A stretch of 24,652 nucleotides of DNA from a virus. The notes beneath the pieces were generated by a model. It made no database searches, was not told the origin of the DNA, and saw only the letters and a program-made list of their open reading frames with translations. The stretch covers positions 1 through 24,652 of the IMG/VR virus record IMGVR_UViG_3300013126_003298. One strand, 5' to 3'. Below, piece after piece: positions 15,696 to 22,759 of the stretch (positions within the stretch are counted from its first letter, which is position 1; every line of letters begins with the position of its first letter). Position numbers and translations under genes: made by a program.

Positions 15696-16274
15696 ATGAA
15701 AATAACCAGAGAACAACTAAAATCATTAGTTGGTGAAGTGCTTCAAGAAGAAAAAGATTATCAATCGTTTTTTCAGGCAATGCTAAAAAAGCATGGCGTG
15801 GATTCACCTGCTGATTTCCAATCGGATGATGAAAAGAAAGATTTTTTCAATAAAGTTGAAAAGGCTTGGAATGGTGTATCCGAGAGATTAAAAGAAATCC
15901 ACAAAGAAGCAGCATCTGATGTAAATACTGCAAATATACCAGCAGGAATAGCAACTAAACTTGATCAGGCAACTGATAGAATGAAAGATGCTAAGATAAA
16001 TAATCAACAAAAATTACAAATTATAGCTAGAGTAATCGATGCAATCGGTTTAGATAAAATGAATTTGGCCGCATCTTTAAATAAATTGAGAACTAAGATG
16101 GAAATGACAGAGGAAGAAATGACTCAATACCAAAAAGTTTTCAAAGGTGTGATGGATAAATTCGGAATCAATTCACCTGCTGAATTGGATTCAGATGAAA
16201 AAAAGAAAGAATTTTTTAATGCAGTTGATAAAGCTTATCCAAACGAAGGAAAGATTGTTAAAATAAACCATTAA
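15696..16274 (+). CDS. Prohead-core-like protein with duplicated 39-residue module
   Basis: A 192-residue helical protein with an internal duplication. Residues 22-59 and 145-183 are alternate versions of one module: Y-Q-x-x-F, then a K-x-G-[VI]-[DN]-SPA-[DE] turn, then DEKK-[DK]-[DE]-FFN-x-V-[ED]-KA. I recall this module, alone or in tandem, in core and scaffold-type proteins of marine T4-like phages. The linker between the copies is rich in A, K and D. The N-terminus MKITREQLKSLVGEVLQEE has L-x-E sequences suited to the prohead protease encoded next door. A role in the assembly core that is later proteolysed is likely but unproven. Confidence 0.5.
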   Translation: MKITREQLKSLVGEVLQEEKDYQSFFQAMLKKHGVDSPADFQSDDEKKDFFNKVEKAWNGVSERLKEIHKEAASDVNTANIPAGIATKLDQATDRMKDAKINNQQKLQIIARVIDAIGLDKMNLAASLNKLRTKMEMTEEEMTQYQKVFKGVMDKFGINSPAELDSDEKKKEFFNAVDKAYPNEGKIVKINH

Positions 16275-16276
16275 GA

Positions 16277-16876
16277 ATGAAATCACTTTTAATAGAAACT
16301 AGATTATTTGAAGGGAAACTTAACGAAGACGAAAACGGTGTAGTTTTGGTTAAAGGTGTATTACAAAGAGCTGATGCACAAAATCAAAATGGTAGAGTGT
16401 ATCCTAAAGAAATATTAGAAAGAGAAGTTGATAAATACCAACAACTTATCAAAGAAAAAAGAGCTTTGGGTGAATTAGATCATCCTGAATCTTCAGTTGT
16501 ATCCCTTAAGAATGTTTCTCATAATATCAGAGAATGTCAATGGAATGGAGATGATTTAGTAGGTGTAGTCGAAATACTCCCAACTCCATCGGGAAATATC
16601 CTTAAAGAACTTTTGAAAGCAGGTATTCGTTTAGGAATATCATCAAGAGGCATGGGTTCAGTAGAATCTATGGGAGGAAATAAAGTAAAAGTTGGAGAAG
16701 ATTTTGAATTAATAGGTTGGGATTTTGTATCTAACCCATCAACACAAGGAGCATTTATGGAATCCTTAAATGAATCAGTTAAATTACAATTAAACGAATC
16801 TATTGGAACTGATGTATGTGGTGAGTGGTGCAAAACTCAACACTTAATAAGAGAAATAATCGAAGAGTTATCCTAA
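16277..16876 (+). CDS. 21: Prohead maturation protease (T4 gp21-like)
   Basis: A 199-residue serine protease of the T4 gp21 group (a herpesvirus-assemblin-like fold). Key parts are VLVKGVLQRADAQNQNGRVY (23-42), GELDHPESSVVSLKNVSH (65-82) with catalytic His69, and GIRLGISSRGMGSVE (116-130) with the nucleophilic Ser at 122 or 123. It would cut the scaffold, core and capsid proteins after Glu in L/I-x-E contexts once the prohead is complete. Its own N-terminus (MKSLLIETRLFEGKLNE) has two L-x-E sites, fitting self-processing. T4 gp21 is slightly longer (about 212). It lies two bases after the preceding gene and two bases before the bS21 gene. Confidence 0.9.
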   Translation: MKSLLIETRLFEGKLNEDENGVVLVKGVLQRADAQNQNGRVYPKEILEREVDKYQQLIKEKRALGELDHPESSVVSLKNVSHNIRECQWNGDDLVGVVEILPTPSGNILKELLKAGIRLGISSRGMGSVESMGGNKVKVGEDFELIGWDFVSNPSTQGAFMESLNESVKLQLNESIGTDVCGEWCKTQHLIREIIEELS

Positions 16877-16877
16877 A

Positions 16878-17093
16878 ATGGGAAAAAGATTATTAATCAA
16901 AGTTTCAAAAGGTTCATCACAGGATGAGCAACAAAGGAATTTAGAAAAGGCATTGAAAGTTCTAAAGAATAAGTTTTTTAAGACCGGAATGCAGAAAGAA
17001 TTAAGAGAAAGAACTGAATATTTAAAACCTTCGGTAAGAAAAAGATTGGAAGTAGAAAAGGCTAAGAGAAAAAATAAATTTAATTTTCTTTAG
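16878..17093 (+). CDS. rpsU: Ribosomal protein bS21 homologue
   Basis: A 71-residue very basic protein. From residue 25 it aligns without gaps to bacterial bS21 for about 30 residues: AL-[KR]-x-x-K....K-x-G....E-[LV]-R-x-R-x-x-Y-x-KP-[ST], then RKR and a Lys/Arg-rich tail. In E. coli the same segment reads ALRRFK...KAG...EVRRR..YEKP. bS21 sits on the small subunit near the 3' end of 16S rRNA; in flavobacteria it helps to hide the anti-Shine-Dalgarno sequence. Phage-encoded bS21 is known from metagenomic phages and can replace the host protein. Here it lies between the protease and scaffold genes, where T4 has no such gene. The start follows the protease stop by one base. The identification is strong; an effect on host translation is inferred. 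Confidence 0.85.
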   Translation: MGKRLLIKVSKGSSQDEQQRNLEKALKVLKNKFFKTGMQKELRERTEYLKPSVRKRLEVEKAKRKNKFNFL

Positions 17094-17110
17094 TTTTCTA
17101 TAACTTTCAT

Positions 17111-17119
17111 ATATTTATA
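17111..17119 (+). promoter_or_regulatory. Intergenic ATATTTATA motif, copy 5
   Basis: An exact copy at the upstream end of the longest gap in the window (17094-17226), 107 bases before the scaffold ATG. It precedes two possible stem-loops. Confidence 0.45.
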
Positions 17120-17135
17120 GATAATTGATTCGAAT

Positions 17136-17207
17136 ACCTCATCACTTTTTATATGAGGTCACCCTATAATCAAGTAATATCATTTGGACACACTTTCATT
17201 AGTCCAA
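17136..17207 (+). ncRNA. Two-hairpin 5' leader upstream of the scaffold gene
   Basis: In the 133-base gap before the scaffold gene two stem-loops are visible. ACCTCAT (17136-17142) pairs with ATGAGGT (17153-17159) around a 10-base loop, and TTGGAC (17184-17189) pairs with GTCCAA (17202-17207) around a 12-base loop. There is no T-run after either, so they are not typical terminators. They could be a stabilising leader, an RNA-processing site or a regulator-binding element for the abundant scaffold and capsid mRNAs. I do not recognise a known riboswitch. Confidence 0.35.
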
Positions 17208-17226
17208 GCAAATTCACAAATTTAAG

Positions 17227-18303
17227 ATGAATAGCAAATTGTTAAAAGAAGCAATTGCAGATGCTAAAGCTGTTAGAGAAACCGCGTTGGCTAATGCAAA
17301 AATCGCTCTTGAAGAAGCATTCACTCCTAAACTTCAATCTATGCTTTCTAGAAAATTACAAGAAGAATTAGAAGACGAAGAAGTGAAAGAAGAAGAAGAG
17401 GTAGAATTGACTCAAGAGAATGATGTATCTTCAGAAATCGGAAAAGGTGATGGTACTAAAATGCCAGCAGCCGCAGCTTTCGATTCAGCCGCAAAATCAG
17501 ATGAATTAGGTGCAGCAGAAGTTGATCAAATTTCTGCAGAAGTTGGTTCAGAAGATGAAAACGCTGAAAAAGTAGCGGGTATCACCGAAGGTGAAGAAGA
17601 AGAGGAAGACATCACAGGTGCAACTCCTGGTTCAGGATTGAACGAAGAAGAAGAAATTGATGAAGATGAATTAGACATCGAAGAAATCATCAGAGAATTG
17701 GAAGCAGATGCAGATGCAGAAGAAGCTCCTGTAGCTGAAGAAGAGCACGAAGAAGAGGCTCCAGCGGCAGTAGCAGAACCAGCAGCTGAAGAAGCTCCAG
17801 TTGAAGAAGAAGAGGAAATCGATTTAGACGAAATCCTTAGAGAAATGGGATACGGAGATGAAGCTGAAGAAGAAGCTCCTGTAGCTGAAGAAGAAGATGG
17901 TGAAGACCATTCTGCTGAATTAGCTGCAAAAGATGCCGAATTGGAAGAAGCATACAAAGTAATCGGTTCTTTAAGAAAGACTATTAACGAAGTAAATCTT
18001 CTTAACGCTAAGTTGTTGTATGTGAACAAATTGTTCAGAGGATACAACTTAACTAACGAACAAAAGACTAAGGTTGTTGAAACTTTAGATAGAACAAAGA
18101 ATGTAAGAGAAGTGAAATTAGTTTACACTACAATTGCAGAATCATTTAAAATTGGTTCATCAGCAACTAAGAAAACTGCAACTAAACTTACAGAAAGTTA
18201 CGCATCAAAGCCAGCAGCATCTACTGCACCTGCAAAACAAATTATCTCTGAAGATAATTCTGCAGCTGATAGATTCAAAAAATTAGCTGGTATTATCAAA
18301 TAA
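17227..18303 (+). CDS. 22: Prohead core scaffolding protein (T4 gp22-like)
   Basis: A 358-residue highly acidic scaffold (T4 gp22 is 269). The N-terminus LLKEAIADAKAVRETALANA (5-24), then ALEEAFTPKLQSMLSRKLQE, is the conserved start of marine T4-like gp22 proteins. Residues about 45-230 are an Asp/Glu/Ala/Pro-rich region with an imperfectly repeated module (EEIDxDE....REL and EAPVAEEE). Residues 230-300 form a helical domain (LEEAYKVIGSLRKTINEVN), and the end is DRFKKLAGIIK. It forms the inner core on which the capsid protein assembles and is then digested by the gp21-type protease. The extra length is in the acidic region. Leader: structured, no Shine-Dalgarno sequence. Confidence 0.85.
   Translation: MNSKLLKEAIADAKAVRETALANAKIALEEAFTPKLQSMLSRKLQEELEDEEVKEEEEVELTQENDVSSEIGKGDGTKMPAAAAFDSAAKSDELGAAEVDQISAEVGSEDENAEKVAGITEGEEEEEDITGATPGSGLNEEEEIDEDELDIEEIIRELEADADAEEAPVAEEEHEEEAPAAVAEPAAEEAPVEEEEEIDLDEILREMGYGDEAEEEAPVAEEEDGEDHSAELAAKDAELEEAYKVIGSLRKTINEVNLLNAKLLYVNKLFRGYNLTNEQKTKVVETLDRTKNVREVKLVYTTIAESFKIGSSATKKTATKLTESYASKPAASTAPAKQIISEDNSAADRFKKLAGIIK
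17719..17894 (+). repeat. 26-base direct repeat inside the scaffold gene
   Basis: The same 26 bases, coding for the EEAPVAEE module, occur at 17719-17744 and 17869-17894, 150 bases apart and in the same frame. Identical nucleotides at both sites suggest a recent internal duplication or gene conversion, and a possible site of slippage or deletion. Confidence 0.7.
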
Positions 18304-18307
18304 TTGG

Positions 18308-18333
18308 TAATTAAATAAAATAATTAAATAAAA
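18308..18333 (+). repeat. Tandem 13-base repeat in the major capsid leader
   Basis: TAATTAAATAAAA occurs twice, end to end, and is followed by AAACAAA and the ATG at 18341. There is no Shine-Dalgarno sequence. Highly A-rich leaders strengthen translation in Bacteroidota, so this may be an initiation enhancer for the most abundant virion protein. Confidence 0.5.
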
Positions 18334-18340
18334 AAACAAA

Positions 18341-19990
18341 ATGGCAAACTTTAATGTTAAATCATTATTAGAGGCGAAAAATCCTCAAGCTATTATGTTG
18401 GAACAAACTAGAGGTTTGAAGGGTAAATGGGATAAAACCGGTTTATTAGAAGGCCTTAAGGAAAGAGACCAACATTCAATGGCTGTATTGTTAGAGAACC
18501 AAGCTCAACAATTATTGAGTGAGGCAACTGCAACTGGAACAACTGCAGGTTCAGAAGAATGGTCAGGTGTTGCTTTACCATTGGTAAGAAGAATTTTCGG
18601 TGAAATCGCTGCAAAAGAATTCGTTTCAGTTCAACCAATGAACTTACCTTCAGGTTTGATTTTCTTCATGGATTTCAAATATGGTAGCTCTCAAAATGGT
18701 AGAACTGCTGGTGATTCTTTATACGGCGGTACTGGAGCTAAATTTGCTAGAACTGATGCTGCATCAGGTGGTCTTTATGGTGAAGGTAAATATGGCTACA
18801 CTTTAGCACCAACTGCAAGTGCAAGTATCACTTCTGCAACTATTTCTGATGCATCTCACGCTGATGTAGGTTTCAATGCTGAATACTCTGCATCTATTGA
18901 AGCTAAGAAAATTAGAAAAGTAGTTTTAACTGCTTCTCAATTAACTAACTTAGATTTAGAAGCTATCAAATTGATATCTTTAACATCTAACACCGGTTCA
19001 GTAGTAATTCCTGCTGCGGGACAACTTGAAGACTTAGCTGAGCATAATTATGCTGGTTCTACTGTAACTTTATTCTTTGAACAAGCTAATGCTACTGCAT
19101 TTACAACCGGTTCAAAGACTTTCACAGGTCAATTAACTGCTTCTTATCATACTCAACCTGTATCTTTCAATAGAGGTGATTTCGAAGACCAATCTCCAAT
19201 CGCAGGTGGTTCAAACCAATTGTCTGGAACTAACTTGAACATTCCAGAAGTTGATTTGGAATTGAAGAGTGAATCAATCGTTGCTAAGACTCGTAAGTTG
19301 AAAGCAGTATGGACTCCAGAATTGGCACAAGACTTGAACGCTTACCACTCAATTGATGCGGAAGCTGAATTAACTTCAATGTTATCTGAATACATCTCTT
19401 TAGAAATCGATTTAGAAATCTTAGATATGTTGCAAGTAAACGCATTGACAGTTGATTACTGGTCAACTAACGTAGGTGAAGAGTATAACGCTGCAACTGG
19501 TGTTTGGACTGCAGGTTCAGCTTCTTTGGCTTACCAAAAAGCTACTTGGTTCCAGACTTTAGGAGTTAAGTTAAACAAAGTATCTAATAAGATTCACCAA
19601 TTGACTATGAGAGGTGGAGCAAACTTCATTGTATGTTCTCCTGACGTAGCTACAATCTTAGAATCTATCCCAGGATTCCACGTGAATGCTGAGAAAGATG
19701 CATTGCAATTCGCTGCTGGAGTATCAGTAGTAGGTTCAATCTCTAACAGATACACTGTTTACAAGAACCCTTATATGACTTCTAACCAAATATTGTTAGG
19801 ATTCAAAGGTGCTAACTTCCTTGAGACTGGTGCGGTATATGCTCCGTATGTACCATTGATTATGACTCCATTAGTGTATGACCCAGACAACTTTACACCT
19901 CGTAGAGGAGTCATGACAAGATACGCTAAGAAGATAGTTAGACCGGAATTTTACGGAAAAATCTATGTTAAAGACTTAGCTAACTTGTAA
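18341..19990 (+). CDS. 23: Major capsid protein (T4 gp23-like)
   Basis: A 549-residue capsid protein (T4 gp23 is 521). The N-terminal region ends with LLSE at 58-61 followed by ATATGTTAG, a good match to the gp21 cleavage context (T4 gp23 is cut after Glu65), so the mature form should start near residue 62. VRRIFGEIAAKEFVSVQPMN (82-101) and SGLIFFMDFKYG (104-115) match the start of the mature T4-type fold. Residues about 153-300 are a Ser/Thr/Ala-rich insert. The core resumes at EVDLELKSESIVAKTRKLKA (303-322) and runs to the C-terminal P-domain, including VYDPDNFTPRRGVMTRYAKK (512-531). A strong terminator follows 38 bases after the stop. Confidence 0.93.
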   Translation: MANFNVKSLLEAKNPQAIMLEQTRGLKGKWDKTGLLEGLKERDQHSMAVLLENQAQQLLSEATATGTTAGSEEWSGVALPLVRRIFGEIAAKEFVSVQPMNLPSGLIFFMDFKYGSSQNGRTAGDSLYGGTGAKFARTDAASGGLYGEGKYGYTLAPTASASITSATISDASHADVGFNAEYSASIEAKKIRKVVLTASQLTNLDLEAIKLISLTSNTGSVVIPAAGQLEDLAEHNYAGSTVTLFFEQANATAFTTGSKTFTGQLTASYHTQPVSFNRGDFEDQSPIAGGSNQLSGTNLNIPEVDLELKSESIVAKTRKLKAVWTPELAQDLNAYHSIDAEAELTSMLSEYISLEIDLEILDMLQVNALTVDYWSTNVGEEYNAATGVWTAGSASLAYQKATWFQTLGVKLNKVSNKIHQLTMRGGANFIVCSPDVATILESIPGFHVNAEKDALQFAAGVSVVGSISNRYTVYKNPYMTSNQILLGFKGANFLETGAVYAPYVPLIMTPLVYDPDNFTPRRGVMTRYAKKIVRPEFYGKIYVKDLANL

Positions 19991-20028
19991 TCTTTGGATT
20001 AAAAGTTAAACTTTAATATAAAAAAATT

Positions 20029-20056
20029 GGGGATGAGAAATCATCCCCTTTTTTAT
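20029..20056 (+). terminator. Intrinsic terminator after the major capsid gene
   Basis: GGGGATGA (20029-20036), a GAAA tetraloop, TCATCCCC (20041-20048), then TTTTTT. An eight-base-pair GC-containing stem with a stable GNRA loop and a T-run is a textbook rho-independent terminator. It would end the scaffold-capsid transcript. Confidence 0.9.
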
Positions 20057-20077
20057 GTCTTTTTTATATTTAAATTT

Positions 20078-20725
20078 ATGAGGTTACATACAATAAAGGA
20101 TAAGTACGAAATAGGTAAGATTAAGACTTACGAAGATGTTCCAGGTTGGATAGGCTGTGCAGAGGATATTTACAAAATAATAATTGATAAGTTAGAAGAC
20201 GGGGATTCTATTGTAGAAATAGGTACATTCTTTGGTCAATCAACAATCTTTATGGCATCCTTAATAAAGGAAAGTGGTAAAAGGATAAACTTTGATACCA
20301 TAGATTCTCTTTGGCAGATAGATGCGGATGTTAGAAGAGGTGATCATCCACAATCTTTTTATGATTATCGTTTCTCAAAAGAATTAACAAATATTCCAAT
20401 AGATGAGTTAATTAAAGCACATTATCGATTATGTGGGGTTGAGGAATACATCAATCTTATGATAGGAGATAGTAGATGGTTATGGAAATGGTATGAAGAA
20501 GAATCTCTTAAATTCGTCTATATAGATGGAGATCATAATTACGAAATAGTAAAATTAGATATGGAGAATTGGTGGGGTAGAGTTCAAAAAGGGGGATATA
20601 TGGGAGGAGATGATATAGATGCGTATCCATCGGTTTTAAGAGCGATGAACGAATTAATAGAAAAAGAAGAAATCTCAAACGAAAGAGTTCAGATATTCCC
20701 AAATTCTTTTTTAATTCAAAAATGA
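20078..20725 (+). CDS. Class I SAM-dependent methyltransferase
   Basis: A 215-residue protein from the ATG at 20078. The frame also opens at a TTG at 20027, but that start would lie inside the terminator stem, so it is rejected. Motif I is VEIGTFFGQST at 46-56 (SAM-binding loop), TIDSLW near 74-79 has the acidic end of strand 2, and FVYIDGDHNYEIVKLDMENW (146-165) with KGGYMGGDD (171-179) is typical of the Methyltransf_24/CmcI/macrocin-O-methyltransferase group, which methylates sugars or small molecules, sometimes with a metal bound by the Asp/His residues. The substrate is unknown; a sugar made by the cassette at 1-5507 is possible but distant. No Shine-Dalgarno sequence. Confidence 0.75.
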   Translation: MRLHTIKDKYEIGKIKTYEDVPGWIGCAEDIYKIIIDKLEDGDSIVEIGTFFGQSTIFMASLIKESGKRINFDTIDSLWQIDADVRRGDHPQSFYDYRFSKELTNIPIDELIKAHYRLCGVEEYINLMIGDSRWLWKWYEEESLKFVYIDGDHNYEIVKLDMENWWGRVQKGGYMGGDDIDAYPSVLRAMNELIEKEEISNERVQIFPNSFLIQK

Positions 20726-20733
20726 TATTTATA
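20725..20733 (+). promoter_or_regulatory. Intergenic ATATTTATA motif, copy 6
   Basis: An exact copy starting on the last base of the methyltransferase stop, 25 bases before the ATG at 20759. It is well placed to start the neck-gene transcript. Confidence 0.45.
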
Positions 20734-20758
20734 CATATAAAAAACCATATACTAAAAA

Positions 20759-21130
20759 ATGGAACAATTAGCATCGATATTTTTACATAGTAGAACTCAA
20801 GCTCATGAATTTCACACTAGAGTAAAGGGGCCAGGTTCATTGGCACTTCATAAAGCATTAGAAGAATACTATACTGAAATAGTTCCACTTATAGATGGGT
20901 TGATTGAGGCTTATCAGGGACAGTTTGGATTAATACAGTTCAAACAGGTAAATGGAACTGATAACAATGCTTCAAAAGAAAATATAATCGCATATTTTGA
21001 TAAGTTAATTGCTTTTTTAAAGTTGGAAAGAAAATCAGAAAACTTAAAAGAAAGTTGGATACAAAATGAATTGGATAATGTTGCGAAATTGTTATATTCA
21101 ACAAAATACAAATTGGTTAATTTAGCTTAA
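20759..21130 (+). CDS. Ferritin/Dps-like conserved phage protein
   Basis: A 123-residue helical protein. FLHSRTQAHEFHTRVKGPGS (8-27), LALHKALEEYYTEIVPLIDGL (28-48) and IEAYQGQFG (49-57) resemble the first two helices of a Dps/ferritin-like four-helix bundle, with candidate ligands His16, His19, His31, Asp46 and Glu50. A longer charged helix pair follows. I recall such proteins in T4-like marine phages near neck genes (DUF5856-like, from memory). Whether it stores iron or is only structural is unknown. It is shorter than true Dps (about 160). It starts a new gene run after the ATATTTATA motif; the next gene is 17 bases on. Confidence 0.6.
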   Translation: MEQLASIFLHSRTQAHEFHTRVKGPGSLALHKALEEYYTEIVPLIDGLIEAYQGQFGLIQFKQVNGTDNNASKENIIAYFDKLIAFLKLERKSENLKESWIQNELDNVAKLLYSTKYKLVNLA

Positions 21131-21147
21131 CCTCAAACCGAAATTAG

Positions 21148-22302
21148 ATGTCAGTAAACTCAACAATAAATCACTATCCAGGATCTTCATCATTTGAAAG
21201 TGGCCAAACACCTTTCGGAATTTACGATGATGATAGTATATTTGGCGAAGATGCACCAAAGGTGGCATTGTGGTGTGCGAGAAGATTGGGGTATCCAATT
21301 ATAGATGTTGAATTAATAGATGAACAATTTTTTGCTTGTTTTGAAGAAGGGGTATCCGAGTATTCTGCACAAGTAAATCAATTTAATATACGAAATAATC
21401 TATCAATCGTTGCCGGTCAAAGTACTTCTACAAATTATACTGGACAATTAGTAGATGGTTCATTTGTTCCTACAATTGTAAGAATAAGTGATGCATATGG
21501 AACATTAGCGGGAGTAGGAGGTAGAACTGATATTAAGAGAGGATCTATATCAGCGAGTGCAAATACACAATCTTATGATTTAAAAGATTTTGCTGAAACA
21601 AATGAAAGTGGAAGTAGAATTGAAATAACAAAAGTTTATTTCGAACCAAAACCTGCTTTATCTAGATTCTTTGACCCGTATTCGATTAGCGGTATGGGTA
21701 CTTTAAATATTACTCAAGAGTTTGGATTTAGTTCATTCAGCACCGCAACTCAATTCGTATTAATGCCTTTCTATGAAGACCTTTTAAGAATTCAGGCAAT
21801 TGAGTTTAATGACCAAATCCGTAAATCAGCGCATACATTTAATATTGTAAATAATAAATTACAAATATTTCCTGTACCAACTGCTGACCATAACATATAT
21901 TTTGAATATTATGTTAAAAAAGATTTTGAAAAGAATTCAATAACAACAACACCAAATGTAATATCCGATTATTCTAATATCAAATATAGTTTTATACCTT
22001 ACAGAAAGATAAATGATGTTGGAAGGCAATGGATACGAAAATATACATTAGCCCTATCTAAAGAGTTATTAGGAGCTATCAGAGAGAAATATAATACTAT
22101 TCCTATACCTGGTGGAGAAACCACTTTGGATGGTGCGCAACTTAGAGCAGAGGCAACAACTGAAAAGGAAACACTTATTACACAATTGAGAGAAAACTTA
22201 GAAGAAGTAAGTAGAAAAACTCAATTTGAAAATAAGGCAGCGGAAGCTCAACAACACTTAGAGATGTTACAAAAAGTTCCACTATCAATTTATGTAGGAT
22301 AA
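21148..22302 (+). CDS. 13: Neck protein (T4 gp13-like head completion)
   Basis: A 384-residue protein (T4 gp13 is 309). ALWCARRLGYPIIDVELIDE (40-59), followed by a FEEGVSEYSAQVNQFNIRNN segment, matches the N-terminal region of marine T4-like gp13 proteins. PYRKINDVGRQWIRKYTLALS in the C-terminal third followed by AKELLGAIREKY-like sequence is the family's second landmark. The end is a helical, Glu/Gln-rich tail. It would bind the portal after packaging and form the neck with gp14. It is directly followed by the gp14-like gene, as in T4. Residues about 95-150 are a Ser/Thr/Gly-rich insert I do not recognise. Confidence 0.75.
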   Translation: MSVNSTINHYPGSSSFESGQTPFGIYDDDSIFGEDAPKVALWCARRLGYPIIDVELIDEQFFACFEEGVSEYSAQVNQFNIRNNLSIVAGQSTSTNYTGQLVDGSFVPTIVRISDAYGTLAGVGGRTDIKRGSISASANTQSYDLKDFAETNESGSRIEITKVYFEPKPALSRFFDPYSISGMGTLNITQEFGFSSFSTATQFVLMPFYEDLLRIQAIEFNDQIRKSAHTFNIVNNKLQIFPVPTADHNIYFEYYVKKDFEKNSITTTPNVISDYSNIKYSFIPYRKINDVGRQWIRKYTLALSKELLGAIREKYNTIPIPGGETTLDGAQLRAEATTEKETLITQLRENLEEVSRKTQFENKAAEAQQHLEMLQKVPLSIYVG

Positions 22303-22303
22303 T

Positions 22304-22759
22304 ATGCCCCGTTTTAATTCAGCTAGAGATATAAGATTTTTTGAGCAGATTTCAACTGAATTGGTTGATGATGTTATTGAAACATTAGTAACCCTTTTCA
22401 AAGTAAATGTGGATGAGACTGCCTATAATCTTTATGGAGAATCTCTCAATAAAAAATATTATAGAGGGATGGAAACAACTTGTGTAATAGAAAGAGATCC
22501 AACTGAAGCAAATTATGAAGGGTTTGGTTCTGATGCGAGTAGAAATAGTAGATTTAGATTTAATCGCCATACTCTTATTGAAAAGGATTTTTATCCAGAA
22601 ATTGGGGATTATATTTACTTAGATGGTTCGTATTATGAAGTATCAAATGTAAATGAAGATCAGTGGATTGGCGGACAAGGTGGTAGTAAGTTTTCAGTTA
22701 TATGTGAAACATTCTTAACTAGAAATACAACAATTAGTTTAGAAGAAATAGTTAGATAA
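22304..22759 (+). CDS. 14: Neck protein (T4 gp14-like)
   Basis: A 151-residue protein (T4 gp14 is 256), so it corresponds to the shorter version in many marine T4-like phages. The N-terminus FFEQISTELVDDVIETLVTL (12-31) and NLYGESLNKKYY, then FGSDASRNSRFRFNR and the YPEIGDYIYLDGSYYEVSNV region, are recognised landmarks. The last part contains QWIGGQGG. With the gp13-like protein it closes the head and forms the tail attachment site. It follows the gp13-like gene by one base and its stop shares a base with the next ATG (TAATG). Confidence 0.75.
   Translation: MPRFNSARDIRFFEQISTELVDDVIETLVTLFKVNVDETAYNLYGESLNKKYYRGMETTCVIERDPTEANYEGFGSDASRNSRFRFNRHTLIEKDFYPEIGDYIYLDGSYYEVSNVNEDQWIGGQGGSKFSVICETFLTRNTTISLEEIVR

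Noticed and set aside
17526-18047. A 173-residue minus-strand open frame
   Set aside because: It is a Ser/Ala-rich shadow of the GAA-rich scaffold gene and has no independent features.
20027-20077. A TTG-initiated extension of the methyltransferase
   Set aside because: It would begin inside the terminator stem and add 17 residues rich in Phe; the ATG at 20078 is the first sensible start.
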